NCBI RefSeq assembly: GCF_024586915.1
Contig: NZ_JANBVS010000016.1
Location: 1 to 64,000, forward strand
Direction: 5' to 3'
DNA length: 64,000 nt
Source: Bradyrhizobium sp. SRS-191
GTDB taxonomy: Bacteria > Pseudomonadota > Alphaproteobacteria > Rhizobiales > Xanthobacteraceae
Of this stretch, positions 43,206 through 51,568 are shown piece by piece. Each line of letters opens with the position of its first letter. Positions within the stretch are counted from its first letter, which is position 1. Below the pieces are notes generated by a model. It worked only from the letters and a program-made list of their open reading frames with translations, searched no databases and was not told where the DNA came from. Position numbers and translations under genes: made by a program.

Positions 43206-44164
43206 GCTTGAAATCCCTGTACTCCGGCATCCTGTCCATCGCGCGCCGCGACGGCGGCGTCAACCGACGCAGAGGGATGGCTGGCCGTCTGCGCCGTCCT
43301 CGCTGCAAGCTCGGCGACGCGTTCGATCGCGACCATCTCGGGCGACGACAGCCAGCTCGCCGTGAAGGTCAGCGGCGGAATCCGCAAATCCGTCTTGAGC
43401 TCCTGCAGTCGTCCGCGCTCGATTTCGTGCGCCACGATCGCGGCGGGAATCACGGCGACGCCGAGGCCCTCGACCGCCATGTGGATCACCGTCGCCAGCG
43501 AGGCGCTGGCGTGCAGGCGCATCGGTGGCAAATGCGGGCGATTGAACAGCGAGCGCACATTGTCATAGGGCTGGGTGTTGCGTGGGAAGGTGATAATCGG
43601 GAAGCGAGCCATCTGCTCGGCGGTGACCACGCCGGTGCCGAAGCCGAGGGCAGGGCTCGCGAGGAAGCTGATCGGATAGTCGCACAGCACCCGGCTGCGG
43701 ATGCCCGACTCGGACGGCGCGCCCAATGCGAAAGCGAGCTCGATCTCCTGCGCCAGCAGGCGCGCGTGCAGGTTCGGCGTGACGTCGACCTCGATCTCCA
43801 GTGACAAATTCGGATAGCTCTCGTTGACGCTCTTGATCAGCCGCGGCAGCCAGTCGTGCACGATGGTCTCGGCGACGCCAAGCCGGAGCACGCCGCGCAT
43901 CGCCGAGCGGTCGCCGACCTCGGCCATCATTTCCGCGCGCAGGCCGATCAGCTTCTCGGCATAGACCAGCATCTGTCGTCCGACGGCGGTCGGCGAGGCC
44001 ACGCGGTGGTCGCGGTTGAGCAGCTTGACGCCAAGCTCGCGCTCGAGCTGGGCGATGCGCTGGGAGATCGCGGGCTGGGTGGTATTGAGGCGCTGCGCCG
44101 CGCCGCGGAAGCTGCCGAGCTTGACCACCCAGAGAAACGTCTCGATGGAACGGAAATCCAACAT
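43202..44164 (-). CDS. LysR family transcriptional regulator
   Basis: A 320-residue regulator. The winged helix-turn-helix is at residues 1-60 (MLDFRSIETFLWVVKLGSFR, AAQRLNTTQPAISQRIAQLE), and an effector domain follows (LRLGVAETIVHDWLPRL, EIEVDVTPNLHARLLAQEIE). LysR proteins usually face a divergent target. Here the DUF1445 gene and Liv-type transporter genes start 104 bases away on the other strand. It also overlaps the M20 hydrolase gene by four bases, so it is likely part of that operon. Confidence 0.94.
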   Translation of the reverse strand: MLDFRSIETFLWVVKLGSFRGAAQRLNTTQPAISQRIAQLERELGVKLLNRDHRVASPTAVGRQMLVYAEKLIGLRAEMMAEVGDRSAMRGVLRLGVAETIVHDWLPRLIKSVNESYPNLSLEIEVDVTPNLHARLLAQEIELAFALGAPSESGIRSRVLCDYPISFLASPALGFGTGVVTAEQMARFPIITFPRNTQPYDNVRSLFNRPHLPPMRLHASASLATVIHMAVEGLGVAVIPAAIVAHEIERGRLQELKTDLRIPPLTFTASWLSSPEMVAIERVAELAARTAQTASHPSASVDAAVAARDGQDAGVQGFQA

Positions 44165-44268
44165 CAGGCCCGCCTTGGATCAATTTGTTTTATCGATCCT
44201 GATTAAAAACGAAGATTAGACTTTATAGCATGGCTGATGTTGAGTGAGTTTGTCGAGATATTAGGCAA

Positions 44269-45096
44269 ATGGCTCAAATGACTGTTTTTGCGGCATTGCA
44301 GCAATCGACCGATAAAGCGGGCCTTCTGCCCAGCCACCAAGCCCGCCTGGACTATCGCACCGGCAAGGGCTGGAGCACGGCCGGCGTCGCCAACGGCTTC
44401 GTCCAGGGCAATCTCGCCATCATCCCGGAGCAGTACGCCGGCGCCTTCCACCGCTTCTGCCAGCTCAATCCAAAGCCGTGCCCGATCATCGGCATGTCCG
44501 ATCCGGGCAATCCTCATATTCCGGCACTCGGCGCCGATCTGGACATCCGCACCGACGTGCCGCGCTACCGCGTGTGGCGCGACGGCGAGGTGGTCGAAGA
44601 ACCGACCGATCTGATGGCGCATTGGCGCGACGATCTCGTCACCTTCGTGCTCGGCTGCTCGTTCTCGTTCGAGGAAGCGCTGATGGCCGACGGGCTGCCG
44701 ATCCGGCATATCGAGCAGGGCTGCCGCGTGCCGATGTACCGCACCAACATCGCCTGCACGCCGTCAGGGCCGTTCGCCGGTCCCATGGTGGTGTCGATGC
44801 GCCCGTTCAAGCCGGCGCAGGCGATCCGCGCGGTGCAGATCACGACGCGCTTTCCCGCCGTGCACGGCGCACCCGTGCATCTCGGTCTTCCCGACCAGAT
44901 CGGCATCGCCGATATCAACAAGCCTGACTACGGTGACCCGGTGCCGGTCGGCGCAGATGAAATTCCCGTTTTCTGGGCCTGCGGGGTGACGCCGCAGGCG
45001 GTCATCGCAGCCGCCAGGCTGCCCTTCGCCATCACGCATGCGCCGGGACTGATGCTGATCACCGATCTCAAGAACAAGGATCTCGCCGTCCTCTAA
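44269..45096 (+). CDS. DUF1445 family protein, putative hydro-lyase (D-glutamate cyclase related)
   Basis: A 275-residue soluble protein of the DUF1445/putative hydro-lyase family (DLVTFVLGCSFSFEEALMA, IACTPSGPFAGPMVVSMRP, FWACGVTPQAVI). A related mammalian enzyme is D-glutamate cyclase, which closes D-glutamate to 5-oxoproline. The bacterial members are largely uncharacterised. It lies 97 bases upstream of a binding protein gene of the same direction and diverges from LysR, so it may be a pathway enzyme for the imported compound. The start at 44269 is MAQMTVFAA; MTVFAALQQ at 44278 is an alternative. Confidence 0.88.
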   Translation: MAQMTVFAALQQSTDKAGLLPSHQARLDYRTGKGWSTAGVANGFVQGNLAIIPEQYAGAFHRFCQLNPKPCPIIGMSDPGNPHIPALGADLDIRTDVPRYRVWRDGEVVEEPTDLMAHWRDDLVTFVLGCSFSFEEALMADGLPIRHIEQGCRVPMYRTNIACTPSGPFAGPMVVSMRPFKPAQAIRAVQITTRFPAVHGAPVHLGLPDQIGIADINKPDYGDPVPVGADEIPVFWACGVTPQAVIAAARLPFAITHAPGLMLITDLKNKDLAVL

Positions 45097-45192
45097 TCAG
45101 GCCGCCCTTAATCAGGCAGTCCTGCTGCTTATTGAGCCTTTACCGCCGACCTCAACCGCTTCATCGATGCGCTTTCATCAGAGGATCTTGCC

Positions 45193-46437
45193 ATGACCAT
45201 CACGCGCCGTAACGTCCTGCTTGGAGCCACCGCTGCCGCCGCGCTCGGGCCGATTGCCGCCCGCGCCCAGACGTCGGAAGTGAAGATCGGCGTCATCTAT
45301 CCGTTCTCCGGCGCCAGCGCGCAGATCGGCGTCGACGCCCAGCGCGCGTTCGAGACCGCGGCGGAAATCATCAACGGCAAGTATGACTACGACCTGCCGC
45401 TCGCCCGCACCGAAGGCCTGCCGGGCCTCGGCGGCGCCAAGATCAAGCTGGTGTTCGCCGACCACCAGGCCGATCCGCAGAAGGGCCGTGCCGAGACCGA
45501 GCGCCTGATCACCCAGGAGAAGGTCGCAGCCGTCATCGGCTCCTATCAGAGCGCCGTCGCGGTGACCGCGAGCCAGATCTGCGAGCGCTACCAGATCCCG
45601 TATCTCTCCGCCGACAACTCCTCGCCCAGCCTGCATCGCCGCGGCCTGAAGTATTATTTCCGCGCCGCCCCGCATGACGAGATGTTCTCGCAGGCGATGT
45701 TCGACTTCTTCGACGCGATGAAGAAGAAGGGCACCAAGATCGAGACGCTCGCGCTGTTCCACGAGGACACCATCTTCGGTACCGATTCGAGCAACGCCCA
45801 GCTCAAGCTCGCCCAGGAGCGCGGCTACAAGATCGTCGCCGACATCAAGTACCGCGCCAATTCGCCGTCGCTGTCGGCCGAGGTGCAGCAGCTGAAGGCT
45901 GCGAATGCCGACGTGCTGATGCCGTCGAGCTACACCACCGACGGCATCCTGCTGGTCAAGACCATGGCCGAGCTCGGCTACAAGCCGAACGCGATCGTCG
46001 CCCAGGACGCGGGCTTCTCGGAGAAGGCGCTGTATGACGCGGTCGGCGACAAGCTCGAAGGCGTGATCTCGCGCGGCTCATTCTCGCTCGATCTCGCCGC
46101 CAAGCGGCCGATGGTCGGCAAGATCAACGACATGTTCAAGGCGAAGTCGGGCAAGGACTTCAACGACTACTCGTCGCGCCAGTTCATGGGCCTGATCGTG
46201 ATGGCGGATGCCATCAACCGCGCCAAGTCCACCGACGGCGAGAAGATCCGCGATGCGCTGGCCGCCACCGACATGCCTGGCGACCAGACGATCATGCCGT
46301 GGAAGCGGGTTAAGTTCGACGAGAACGGCCAGAACAACGACGCCGATCCGGTGCTGCTGCAATATGTCGGCGGCAAGTTCGTCACGATCTTCCCGACCCA
46401 GGCCGCGGTCGCCGAAGCCAGCTGGCCGATGAAGTAA
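45193..46437 (+). CDS. Liv-type ABC transporter substrate-binding protein
   Basis: A 414-residue periplasmic type-I binding protein. The signal region MTITRRNVLLGATAAAALG with ARAQTS suggests Tat or Sec export and cleavage near residue 26. The mature part starts EVKIGVIYPFSGASAQIGVD, and ALFHEDTIFGTDSSNAQLKL is typical of the ligand-binding fold. It delivers a ligand to the permeases encoded after it. Family members bind amino acids, amides, urea or aromatic acids; the ligand here is unknown. Neighbouring carbamoylase and DUF1445 genes suggest an amino-acid derivative. Confidence 0.94.
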   Translation: MTITRRNVLLGATAAAALGPIAARAQTSEVKIGVIYPFSGASAQIGVDAQRAFETAAEIINGKYDYDLPLARTEGLPGLGGAKIKLVFADHQADPQKGRAETERLITQEKVAAVIGSYQSAVAVTASQICERYQIPYLSADNSSPSLHRRGLKYYFRAAPHDEMFSQAMFDFFDAMKKKGTKIETLALFHEDTIFGTDSSNAQLKLAQERGYKIVADIKYRANSPSLSAEVQQLKAANADVLMPSSYTTDGILLVKTMAELGYKPNAIVAQDAGFSEKALYDAVGDKLEGVISRGSFSLDLAAKRPMVGKINDMFKAKSGKDFNDYSSRQFMGLIVMADAINRAKSTDGEKIRDALAATDMPGDQTIMPWKRVKFDENGQNNDADPVLLQYVGGKFVTIFPTQAAVAEASWPMK

Positions 46438-46447
46438 GTACCTCGGG

Positions 46448-46598
46448 CGTCGTCCCGGGCAAGCAGTCACGCGCATCAGCGCGTGGCTGCGCCGACCCGG
46501 GACCCATATTCCGAGGCCGTGGTTGGACGATGATCGGCTGTCGTCGTGCCCCACACAAACAGTCGTGGTTATGGGTCCTGGCTTTCGCCAGGACGACA
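46448..46598. repeat. Palindromic intergenic repeat, family C
   Basis: CGTCGTCCCGGGC at the left faces GCCAGGACGAC at the right, with GACCCGGGACCCATATTCC facing GGTTATGGGTCCTGG. It lies between the binding protein and permease genes, inside the operon. Confidence 0.75.
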
Positions 46599-46630
46599 CC
46601 CAGTGTCACATCGAGAGTGGGGCAAGATCT

Positions 46631-47509
46631 GTGACGGCAGAAACAATCATCCAAAGCTTGGCCAGCGGCCTGTTGATGGGGCTGCTCTACGGCCTGATCG
46701 CCGTGGGGCTGGCGCTCATCTTCGGCCTGATGGACGTCGTGAACTTCGCGCATGGCGAGTTCCTGATGATCGCGATGTACGCGACCTTCTTCCTGTTTGC
46801 GTTCTTCGCGCTCGATCCGTTGTTGGCGGCGCCGCTGGTCGCGGCCGCGCTGTTCATCTTTGGCGCGGTGGTCTATCTCTTGATCGTGAGATTTGCGGTC
46901 AGGGCCAAGGCCAATACAGGCATGGTGCAGATCTTCTCGACTTTCGGCTTGGCCGTGCTGATGCGCGGCGTCGCGCAGTATTTTTTCACGCCTGACTATC
47001 GCAGCATTCCGCACTCCTATTTGGGCGGCAAGACGATCTCGATCGCCGGCATCTACCTTCCGCAGCCGCAGCTGGTAGGCGCTCTCATCGCGATCGCGGC
47101 CTTTGCGGGGCTGTATTTCTTCATCCACCGCACCGATTTCGGCCGCGCTCTGGAGGCGACGCGTGAGGACGCCGGCGCGGTGGCGCTGGTCGGCATCGAC
47201 AAGAACAAGGTGTTCGCGCTCGGCTGGGGCCTGGGCGCGGCGCTGGTCGGGCTAGCTGGCGCGGTCATGGCGATCTTCTTCTACGTCTTCCCGGATGTCG
47301 GCGCCTCGTTTGCGACAATCGCCTATGTCACGGTGGCGCTCGGCGGCTTCGGCAGCGTGTTCGGCGCCTTTGCCGGCGGCATCGTGGTCGGCCTCGTCGA
47401 GGCCATGACCACCTTGATCCTGCCGCCGTCGCTCAAGACCGTCGGCATTTACGGCGTCTATCTCCTCATCGTCTTCATCCGCCCGCGCGGCCTGTTCGGA
47501 TCGATCTGA
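46631..47509 (+). CDS. Liv-type ABC transporter permease, LivH-like
   Basis: A 292-residue inner-membrane permease with about eight helices. Typical marks are GLLYGLIAVGLALIFGLMDV, NFAHGEFLMIAMYATF and, in the EAA-type region, GRALEATREDAGAVALVGID. GTG at 46631 (VTAETIIQSL) is the start; the frame opens 36 codons earlier inside the repeat, which I reject. Its stop shares a base with the next gene's ATG. Confidence 0.93.
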   Translation: MTAETIIQSLASGLLMGLLYGLIAVGLALIFGLMDVVNFAHGEFLMIAMYATFFLFAFFALDPLLAAPLVAAALFIFGAVVYLLIVRFAVRAKANTGMVQIFSTFGLAVLMRGVAQYFFTPDYRSIPHSYLGGKTISIAGIYLPQPQLVGALIAIAAFAGLYFFIHRTDFGRALEATREDAGAVALVGIDKNKVFALGWGLGAALVGLAGAVMAIFFYVFPDVGASFATIAYVTVALGGFGSVFGAFAGGIVVGLVEAMTTLILPPSLKTVGIYGVYLLIVFIRPRGLFGSI

Positions 47510-48516
47510 TGGACAAGGCATTCATTCAACGTCGCCGGCGCGACCTGATCGTCGCGGCATGCCTGGCGCTGCTCGCGACTCAGGTGCCGCGCTACGTCAC
47601 CGATGTGTACATCCAGAACATGATGATCATGACCCTGATGTATGCAGCGCTGTCGCAAAGCTGGAACATCCTGTCCGGCTATTGCGGCCAGATCTCGCTT
47701 GGGCACGCGCTGTACTTCGGGCTCGGCGCTTACGTCACTGCGATTCTATACACCAAGTTCGGGATGCTGCCCTGGTTCGGCATGTGCGCCGGGGGGCTGC
47801 TGTCGGCGGTGATCGCGATGGCGCTCGGCTATCCCTGCTTCCGACTGGGCGGACACTATTTCGTCATTGCAACCATCGTGATCGCCGAGATTGCGCTCGT
47901 GCTGTTCCAGAACTGGGAATGGGCGGGAGCCGCGCTCGGCATCACGATCCCGCTGTCGAAGCAGGATAGCTGGCTTACCCTTCAATTTGCCAAGGACAAG
48001 CTGCCTTACTTCTACTTCGCGCTCGCTCTGGCCTGCGTCGCCTGGTTCGTGACCTGGTGGCTGGAGGATTCCAAGTGGGGCTATTGGTGGCGGGCCGTGA
48101 AGGACAATCCGGTCGCTGCCGAGAGCCTGGGCGTTGTCGTGTTCAATTCCAAGATGGGCGCGGCGGCTGTGTCGGCGTTTCTTGTTGCGGTCGGCGGCGG
48201 CTTCTATGCGATGTACGTCACCTACATCGATCCCGAGAGCGTGATGGGCTTCCAGTTCTCGCTGCTGATGGCGCTGCCTGCCGTGCTCGGCGGCATCGGC
48301 ACCCTGTGGGGCCCGATGCTCGGCGCCGTCATCCTGATCCCGCTCACCGAATTGACCCGCTCCTATATCGGCGGCTCCGGCCGTGGGGTCGACCTGATCG
48401 TCTATGGCGGCCTGATCATCGCAATCTCGCTGGCGCGGCCGCAAGGGCTGGTCAGCCTGTTCTCCCGCAAGCGGAAGCCGGCAGCGCAGCCGGTGCGAGA
48501 GGCGGTGGCGTCATGA
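47509..48516 (+). CDS. Liv-type ABC transporter permease, LivM-like
   Basis: A 335-residue permease with LSGYCGQISLGHALYFGLGA, the family mark, and WRAVKDNPVAAESLGVVVF as the ATPase-contact region. It partners the LivH-like protein. It overlaps the gene before by one base and the ATPase gene by four bases (ATGA). Confidence 0.94.
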   Translation: MDKAFIQRRRRDLIVAACLALLATQVPRYVTDVYIQNMMIMTLMYAALSQSWNILSGYCGQISLGHALYFGLGAYVTAILYTKFGMLPWFGMCAGGLLSAVIAMALGYPCFRLGGHYFVIATIVIAEIALVLFQNWEWAGAALGITIPLSKQDSWLTLQFAKDKLPYFYFALALACVAWFVTWWLEDSKWGYWWRAVKDNPVAAESLGVVVFNSKMGAAAVSAFLVAVGGGFYAMYVTYIDPESVMGFQFSLLMALPAVLGGIGTLWGPMLGAVILIPLTELTRSYIGGSGRGVDLIVYGGLIIAISLARPQGLVSLFSRKRKPAAQPVREAVAS

Positions 48517-49244
48517 CCGCGCTATTGGAAACCCGTAACATCACCCAGCGATTCTCGGGCCTGACGGCGAACTCCGACGTCTCGATCTCGGTCGGGCGCG
48601 GCGAGATCGTCGGCCTGATCGGGCCGAACGGCGCCGGCAAGTCGACCCTGTTCAACCTGATCGCCGGCGCGTTCAAGCCGACCGAGGGCACGATCCTGTT
48701 CGACGGCGAGGACGTCACCGCGTTGCCGGCCGCCGAGCGCTGCCAGCGCGGCATCGGCCGCACCTTCCAGGTCGTCAAGAGCTTCGAGAGCATGACGGTG
48801 ATCGAGAACGTCATCGTCGGCGCGCTGGTGCGCACCACTAACATGCGCGACGCGCGCCGCAAGGCGCATGAGGTGCTGGCATTCTGCGGCCTCGATGCGC
48901 GGGCCGACGTGCTCGCCAGCGACCTCGTGCCGTCGGAGAAGCGGCGGCTGGAAGTCGCACGCGCGCTCGCGACCGAGCCGAAGTTGCTGCTGCTCGACGA
49001 GGTGCTGACCGGTCTGACGCCGGTCGAGTCGCAGAAGGGCGTCGAACTCGTGCGTCGCGTGCGCGACACCGGCATCACCGTGCTGATGGTCGAGCATGTC
49101 ATGGAGATCGTGATGCCGCTGGTCGACCGCGCCATCGTGCTCGACCTCGGCAAGGTGCTGATCGAAGGTAGCCCCAAGGACGTCGTCCGCGATCCCAAAG
49201 TCATTTCCGCCTATCTTGGAGACCGCCATGCTGTCGGTGCGTGA
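48513..49244 (+). CDS. Liv-type ABC transporter ATPase, LivG-like
   Basis: A 243-residue ATPase. Walker A GPNGAGKST and Walker B LLLLDEVLTGL are clear, and the C-terminal helix with HVMEIVMPLVDRAIVLDLG is typical. The signature motif is weak: LVPSEKRRLEVARAL stands where LSGGQ or LSYGEQ normally lies, so the glycines are missing. It overlaps both neighbours and is read with them. Confidence 0.93.
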   Translation: MTALLETRNITQRFSGLTANSDVSISVGRGEIVGLIGPNGAGKSTLFNLIAGAFKPTEGTILFDGEDVTALPAAERCQRGIGRTFQVVKSFESMTVIENVIVGALVRTTNMRDARRKAHEVLAFCGLDARADVLASDLVPSEKRRLEVARALATEPKLLLLDEVLTGLTPVESQKGVELVRRVRDTGITVLMVEHVMEIVMPLVDRAIVLDLGKVLIEGSPKDVVRDPKVISAYLGDRHAVGA

Positions 49245-49932
49245 CGTCACCACCGCCTATCAGGGCCTGGTTGCGATCTCGAATGTCTCGATCGACGTCG
49301 AGAAGGGCGAGATCGTCTGCGTCGCCGGCGCCAATGGCGCGGGCAAGTCGACCTTGTTGAAATCGATCGCCGGCGCCGAGCGGCCGCGCGCGGGCAGCGT
49401 CACCTTCGACGGCAACCGCATCGACGGCATGGCGCAGCATCTGATCACGGCCAAGGGCATCGCCTATGTGCCCGAGAACCGGCGGCTGTTTCCGCGATTG
49501 TCGGTGCGCGACAACTTACGACTCGGCAGCTATCTCTACCGCAGCGAAGCCAATCGCGAGGAACCGCTCGACTTCGTGTTCACGCTGTTTCCGCGGCTGT
49601 CGGAGCGGCTCGAGCAGCGCGCCGAGACGTTGTCCGGCGGCGAGCAGCAGATGCTGGCGATCGGCCGCGCGCTGATGACCCGGCCGCGGCTGCTGATGCT
49701 GGACGAGCCGTCGCAGGGCATCATGCCGAAACTGGTCGACGAGATCTTCCAGGCGGTGAAACGCATCCGCGACGCCGGCATGACCGTGCTCATCGTCGAG
49801 CAGCGCATGGCCGAATGTCTGGAGATCGCGGACCGGGCCTACATCCTGCAGACAGGGCGCGTGCTGATGCAGGGCACGGCAGCCGAGATCAGCGGCAACA
49901 AGGATGTGCGGAAGGCGTATCTGGGACTTTGA
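49228..49932 (+). CDS. Liv-type ABC transporter ATPase, LivF-like
   Basis: A 234-residue ATPase with Walker A GANGAGKST, the normal signature LSGGEQQMLAIGRAL and Walker B LLMLDEPSQGI. It pairs with the LivG-like subunit, whose own signature is degenerate, giving a dimer with one canonical site. ATG 49228 follows TTGGAGACC. It is the last gene of the DUF1445-Liv block; palindromic repeats follow. Confidence 0.95.
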   Translation: MLSVRDVTTAYQGLVAISNVSIDVEKGEIVCVAGANGAGKSTLLKSIAGAERPRAGSVTFDGNRIDGMAQHLITAKGIAYVPENRRLFPRLSVRDNLRLGSYLYRSEANREEPLDFVFTLFPRLSERLEQRAETLSGGEQQMLAIGRALMTRPRLLMLDEPSQGIMPKLVDEIFQAVKRIRDAGMTVLIVEQRMAECLEIADRAYILQTGRVLMQGTAAEISGNKDVRKAYLGL

Positions 49933-49985
49933 GGCGATACGTTCAGTTGCCTGCTTCGCGTCGCACTCCGCTGTCAGTCCTGCCA

Positions 49986-50060
49986 TCATCGCGAGCGAAT
50001 ACGCAATCCGGAGTCTTTTCTGTAGCCCCTGGATCGCGTCGCTGCGCTCGCGATGACGGA
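49986..50060. repeat. Family A palindromic repeat, left part
   Basis: CATCATCGCGAGCGAATACGC at the left faces TGCGCTCGCGATGACGG at the right, with a central GCCCCTGGATCGCG. Its right arm is the start of the 100-bp unit described next. Confidence 0.6.
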
Positions 50061-50124
50061 GTTTGTGGGGACGGCGGTGCCCACCACAACCGTCATTGCG
50101 AGCGGAGCGAAGCAATCCAGGGGC
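50025..50124. repeat. Left copy of the roughly 100-bp unit flanking the GIY-YIG gene
   Basis: It starts GCCCCTGGATCGCGTCGCTG and ends GAAGCAATCCAGGGGC, so it is itself an inverted repeat. The central part includes GCGGTGCCCACCACAACCG. The same unit, about 90 percent alike, lies at 50499-50596 on the other side of the nuclease gene, in the same orientation. Confidence 0.85.
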
Positions 50125-50153
50125 CGCTTGATCGGTTTGAGTTGGGATTCGAC

Positions 50154-50441
50154 TCAGATCAGTGTCTCGTAGAGATCGAGCCATTGCGGGTTGAGCGCTT
50201 CGACCAGCAACAGCTTCTTCTTGCGGCTACCGGACTTGACCTGCTTCTCGCGTTCGATCGCGGCGATCATCGTTTCGTGCGGCTCGTACCACACCAGCAT
50301 CTTGCAGCCGTAGATCTTGGTGAAGCCGGGAACGAGGCCTTCGCGATGCTGGTAGGCCCGGTTCGGCAGATCGCTCGTCACGCCCACGTAGAGCGTACCG
50401 TTCCGGCCGCTCGCCATGATGTACACGAAAGGCTGTTTCAT
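50154..50441 (-). CDS. Small GIY-YIG nuclease-domain protein
   Basis: A 95-residue single-domain protein. The two core strands are FVYIM at residues 5-9 (GIY position) and LYVGVT at 17-22 (YIG position), with arginine at R28 in NRAYQHR and a probable metal-binding glutamate in AAIEREKQVK. The family includes many small nucleases related to UvrC and homing endonucleases; cutting activity is expected but not proved. ATG 50441 is preferred over the TTG at 50453. The gene sits alone, bracketed by two copies of a palindromic repeat, which suggests that gene and repeats moved together. Confidence 0.9.
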   Translation of the reverse strand: MKQPFVYIMASGRNGTLYVGVTSDLPNRAYQHREGLVPGFTKIYGCKMLVWYEPHETMIAAIEREKQVKSGSRKKKLLLVEALNPQWLDLYETLI

Positions 50442-50498
50442 GGGCGCCCCCAACTCATCAAGCGGAGCGACGCAGGATCACTTAGAGTCTTTGCTGCC

Positions 50499-50596
50499 GC
50501 CCCTGGATCGCTTCGCTGCGCTCGCGATGACGGAGTATGCGATCTGCGGTGCCCGCCACAACCGTCATTGCGAGCGTAGCGAAGCAATCCAGGGGC
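50499..50596. repeat. Right copy of the roughly 98-bp unit flanking the GIY-YIG gene
   Basis: It starts GCCCCTGGATCGCTTCGCTG and ends GAAGCAATCCAGGGGC, with GCGGTGCCCGCCACAACCG in the middle. Against the left copy it has a two-base deletion and a few changes. It ends 66 bases before the end of the polyamine-type permease gene. Confidence 0.85.
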
Positions 50597-50662
50597 TCAG
50601 GCAAGGGTCTCCTTGGTGAGGATGTCGAACGGCGCAGGGATCGAGCGATCAGCCTTCCTGCC

Positions 50663-51565
50663 TCACACCATTCCCTTGCCGGCGTCCGAGCCCTGACGGC
50701 GTTGGCGGGCCTGCAGCACCAAAATCACCGACAGCGCCGCGAAGATCACCACGAACGACACCGCCGAGGTCAGCGTGCCCAGAGCGTAGATGTCGGGCTT
50801 GGTCACCGTTGTGGTCAGCCCCTGCAATTCCAGCGGCAAGGTGTTGACCGAGCCGATCGCCTGGCTCGACCGTGCCAGTTCGTCCCAGGACAAAGTGAAG
50901 CCGAACAGGCCGATGCCGACGACCGAGGGCAGGATGATCGGAAGCACGACGTGGCGGAAGGTCTGCCAGGGCGTGGCGCCGAGGTCGCGGGCGGCTTCTT
51001 CGAGGCGGCCGTCGAAGCGGTTGAAGATTGCGAACATGATCAGGAGGCCGAACGGCAAGGTCCAGGTGAGATGTGCACCTAGGCCCGAGGTGAACAGGCC
51101 CATCGCGGTGGTGTAGCCGTCGGCGAGCCAGCCCAGGCCATAGTCGGCGGCGTGCTTGTTGACGAAATCGTCGACCAGGCGGAATTCCAGCGCGATGCCG
51201 AGCGAGGTGATGATCGAGGGCATGATCAGGCTGGCGATGGCGGTGTAGAACAGGATCGAGGCGCCGCGGAACGGTTTGCGGAACGCCATGCCTGCGGCGA
51301 CCGACAGCACGACGGTGATGACCATCACCACGAGGCCAAGCGCCAGCGAACGCTTGAAGGCGGCGCCGATGTCGACGATGCCACCGCCCGAAAACACCTT
51401 GCCGAACCAGGTCAGCGACACGCCATTCATCGGGAAGGTGAGGCCGCCGTCCGGCCCCTGGAACGACAGGATGTAGATCGCGATCATCGGGCCGTACAGG
51501 AAAAGCACATAGGCCGTGAAGAACAGTGCGAGAATGTAGAAGGAGCGGGGGCGCTTGTCTCCCAT
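50663..51565 (-). CDS. Polyamine-type ABC transporter permease, PotC-like
   Basis: A 300-residue permease with about six helices. The EAA-region is LEEAARDLGATPWQTFRHVVLP, with the family's usual IILPSVVGIGLFGF after it. It forms the pore with the PotB-like partner. It is the last gene of a four-gene minus-strand operon and starts three bases after the partner's stop. Confidence 0.94.
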   Translation of the reverse strand: MGDKRPRSFYILALFFTAYVLFLYGPMIAIYILSFQGPDGGLTFPMNGVSLTWFGKVFSGGGIVDIGAAFKRSLALGLVVMVITVVLSVAAGMAFRKPFRGASILFYTAIASLIMPSIITSLGIALEFRLVDDFVNKHAADYGLGWLADGYTTAMGLFTSGLGAHLTWTLPFGLLIMFAIFNRFDGRLEEAARDLGATPWQTFRHVVLPIILPSVVGIGLFGFTLSWDELARSSQAIGSVNTLPLELQGLTTTVTKPDIYALGTLTSAVSFVVIFAALSVILVLQARQRRQGSDAGKGMV

Positions 51566-51568
51566 CTC

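Noticed and set aside
49986..50596. CRISPR-like array
   Set aside because: The repeats are long, palindromic, few and flank a gene; there are no regularly spaced spacers and no cas genes.
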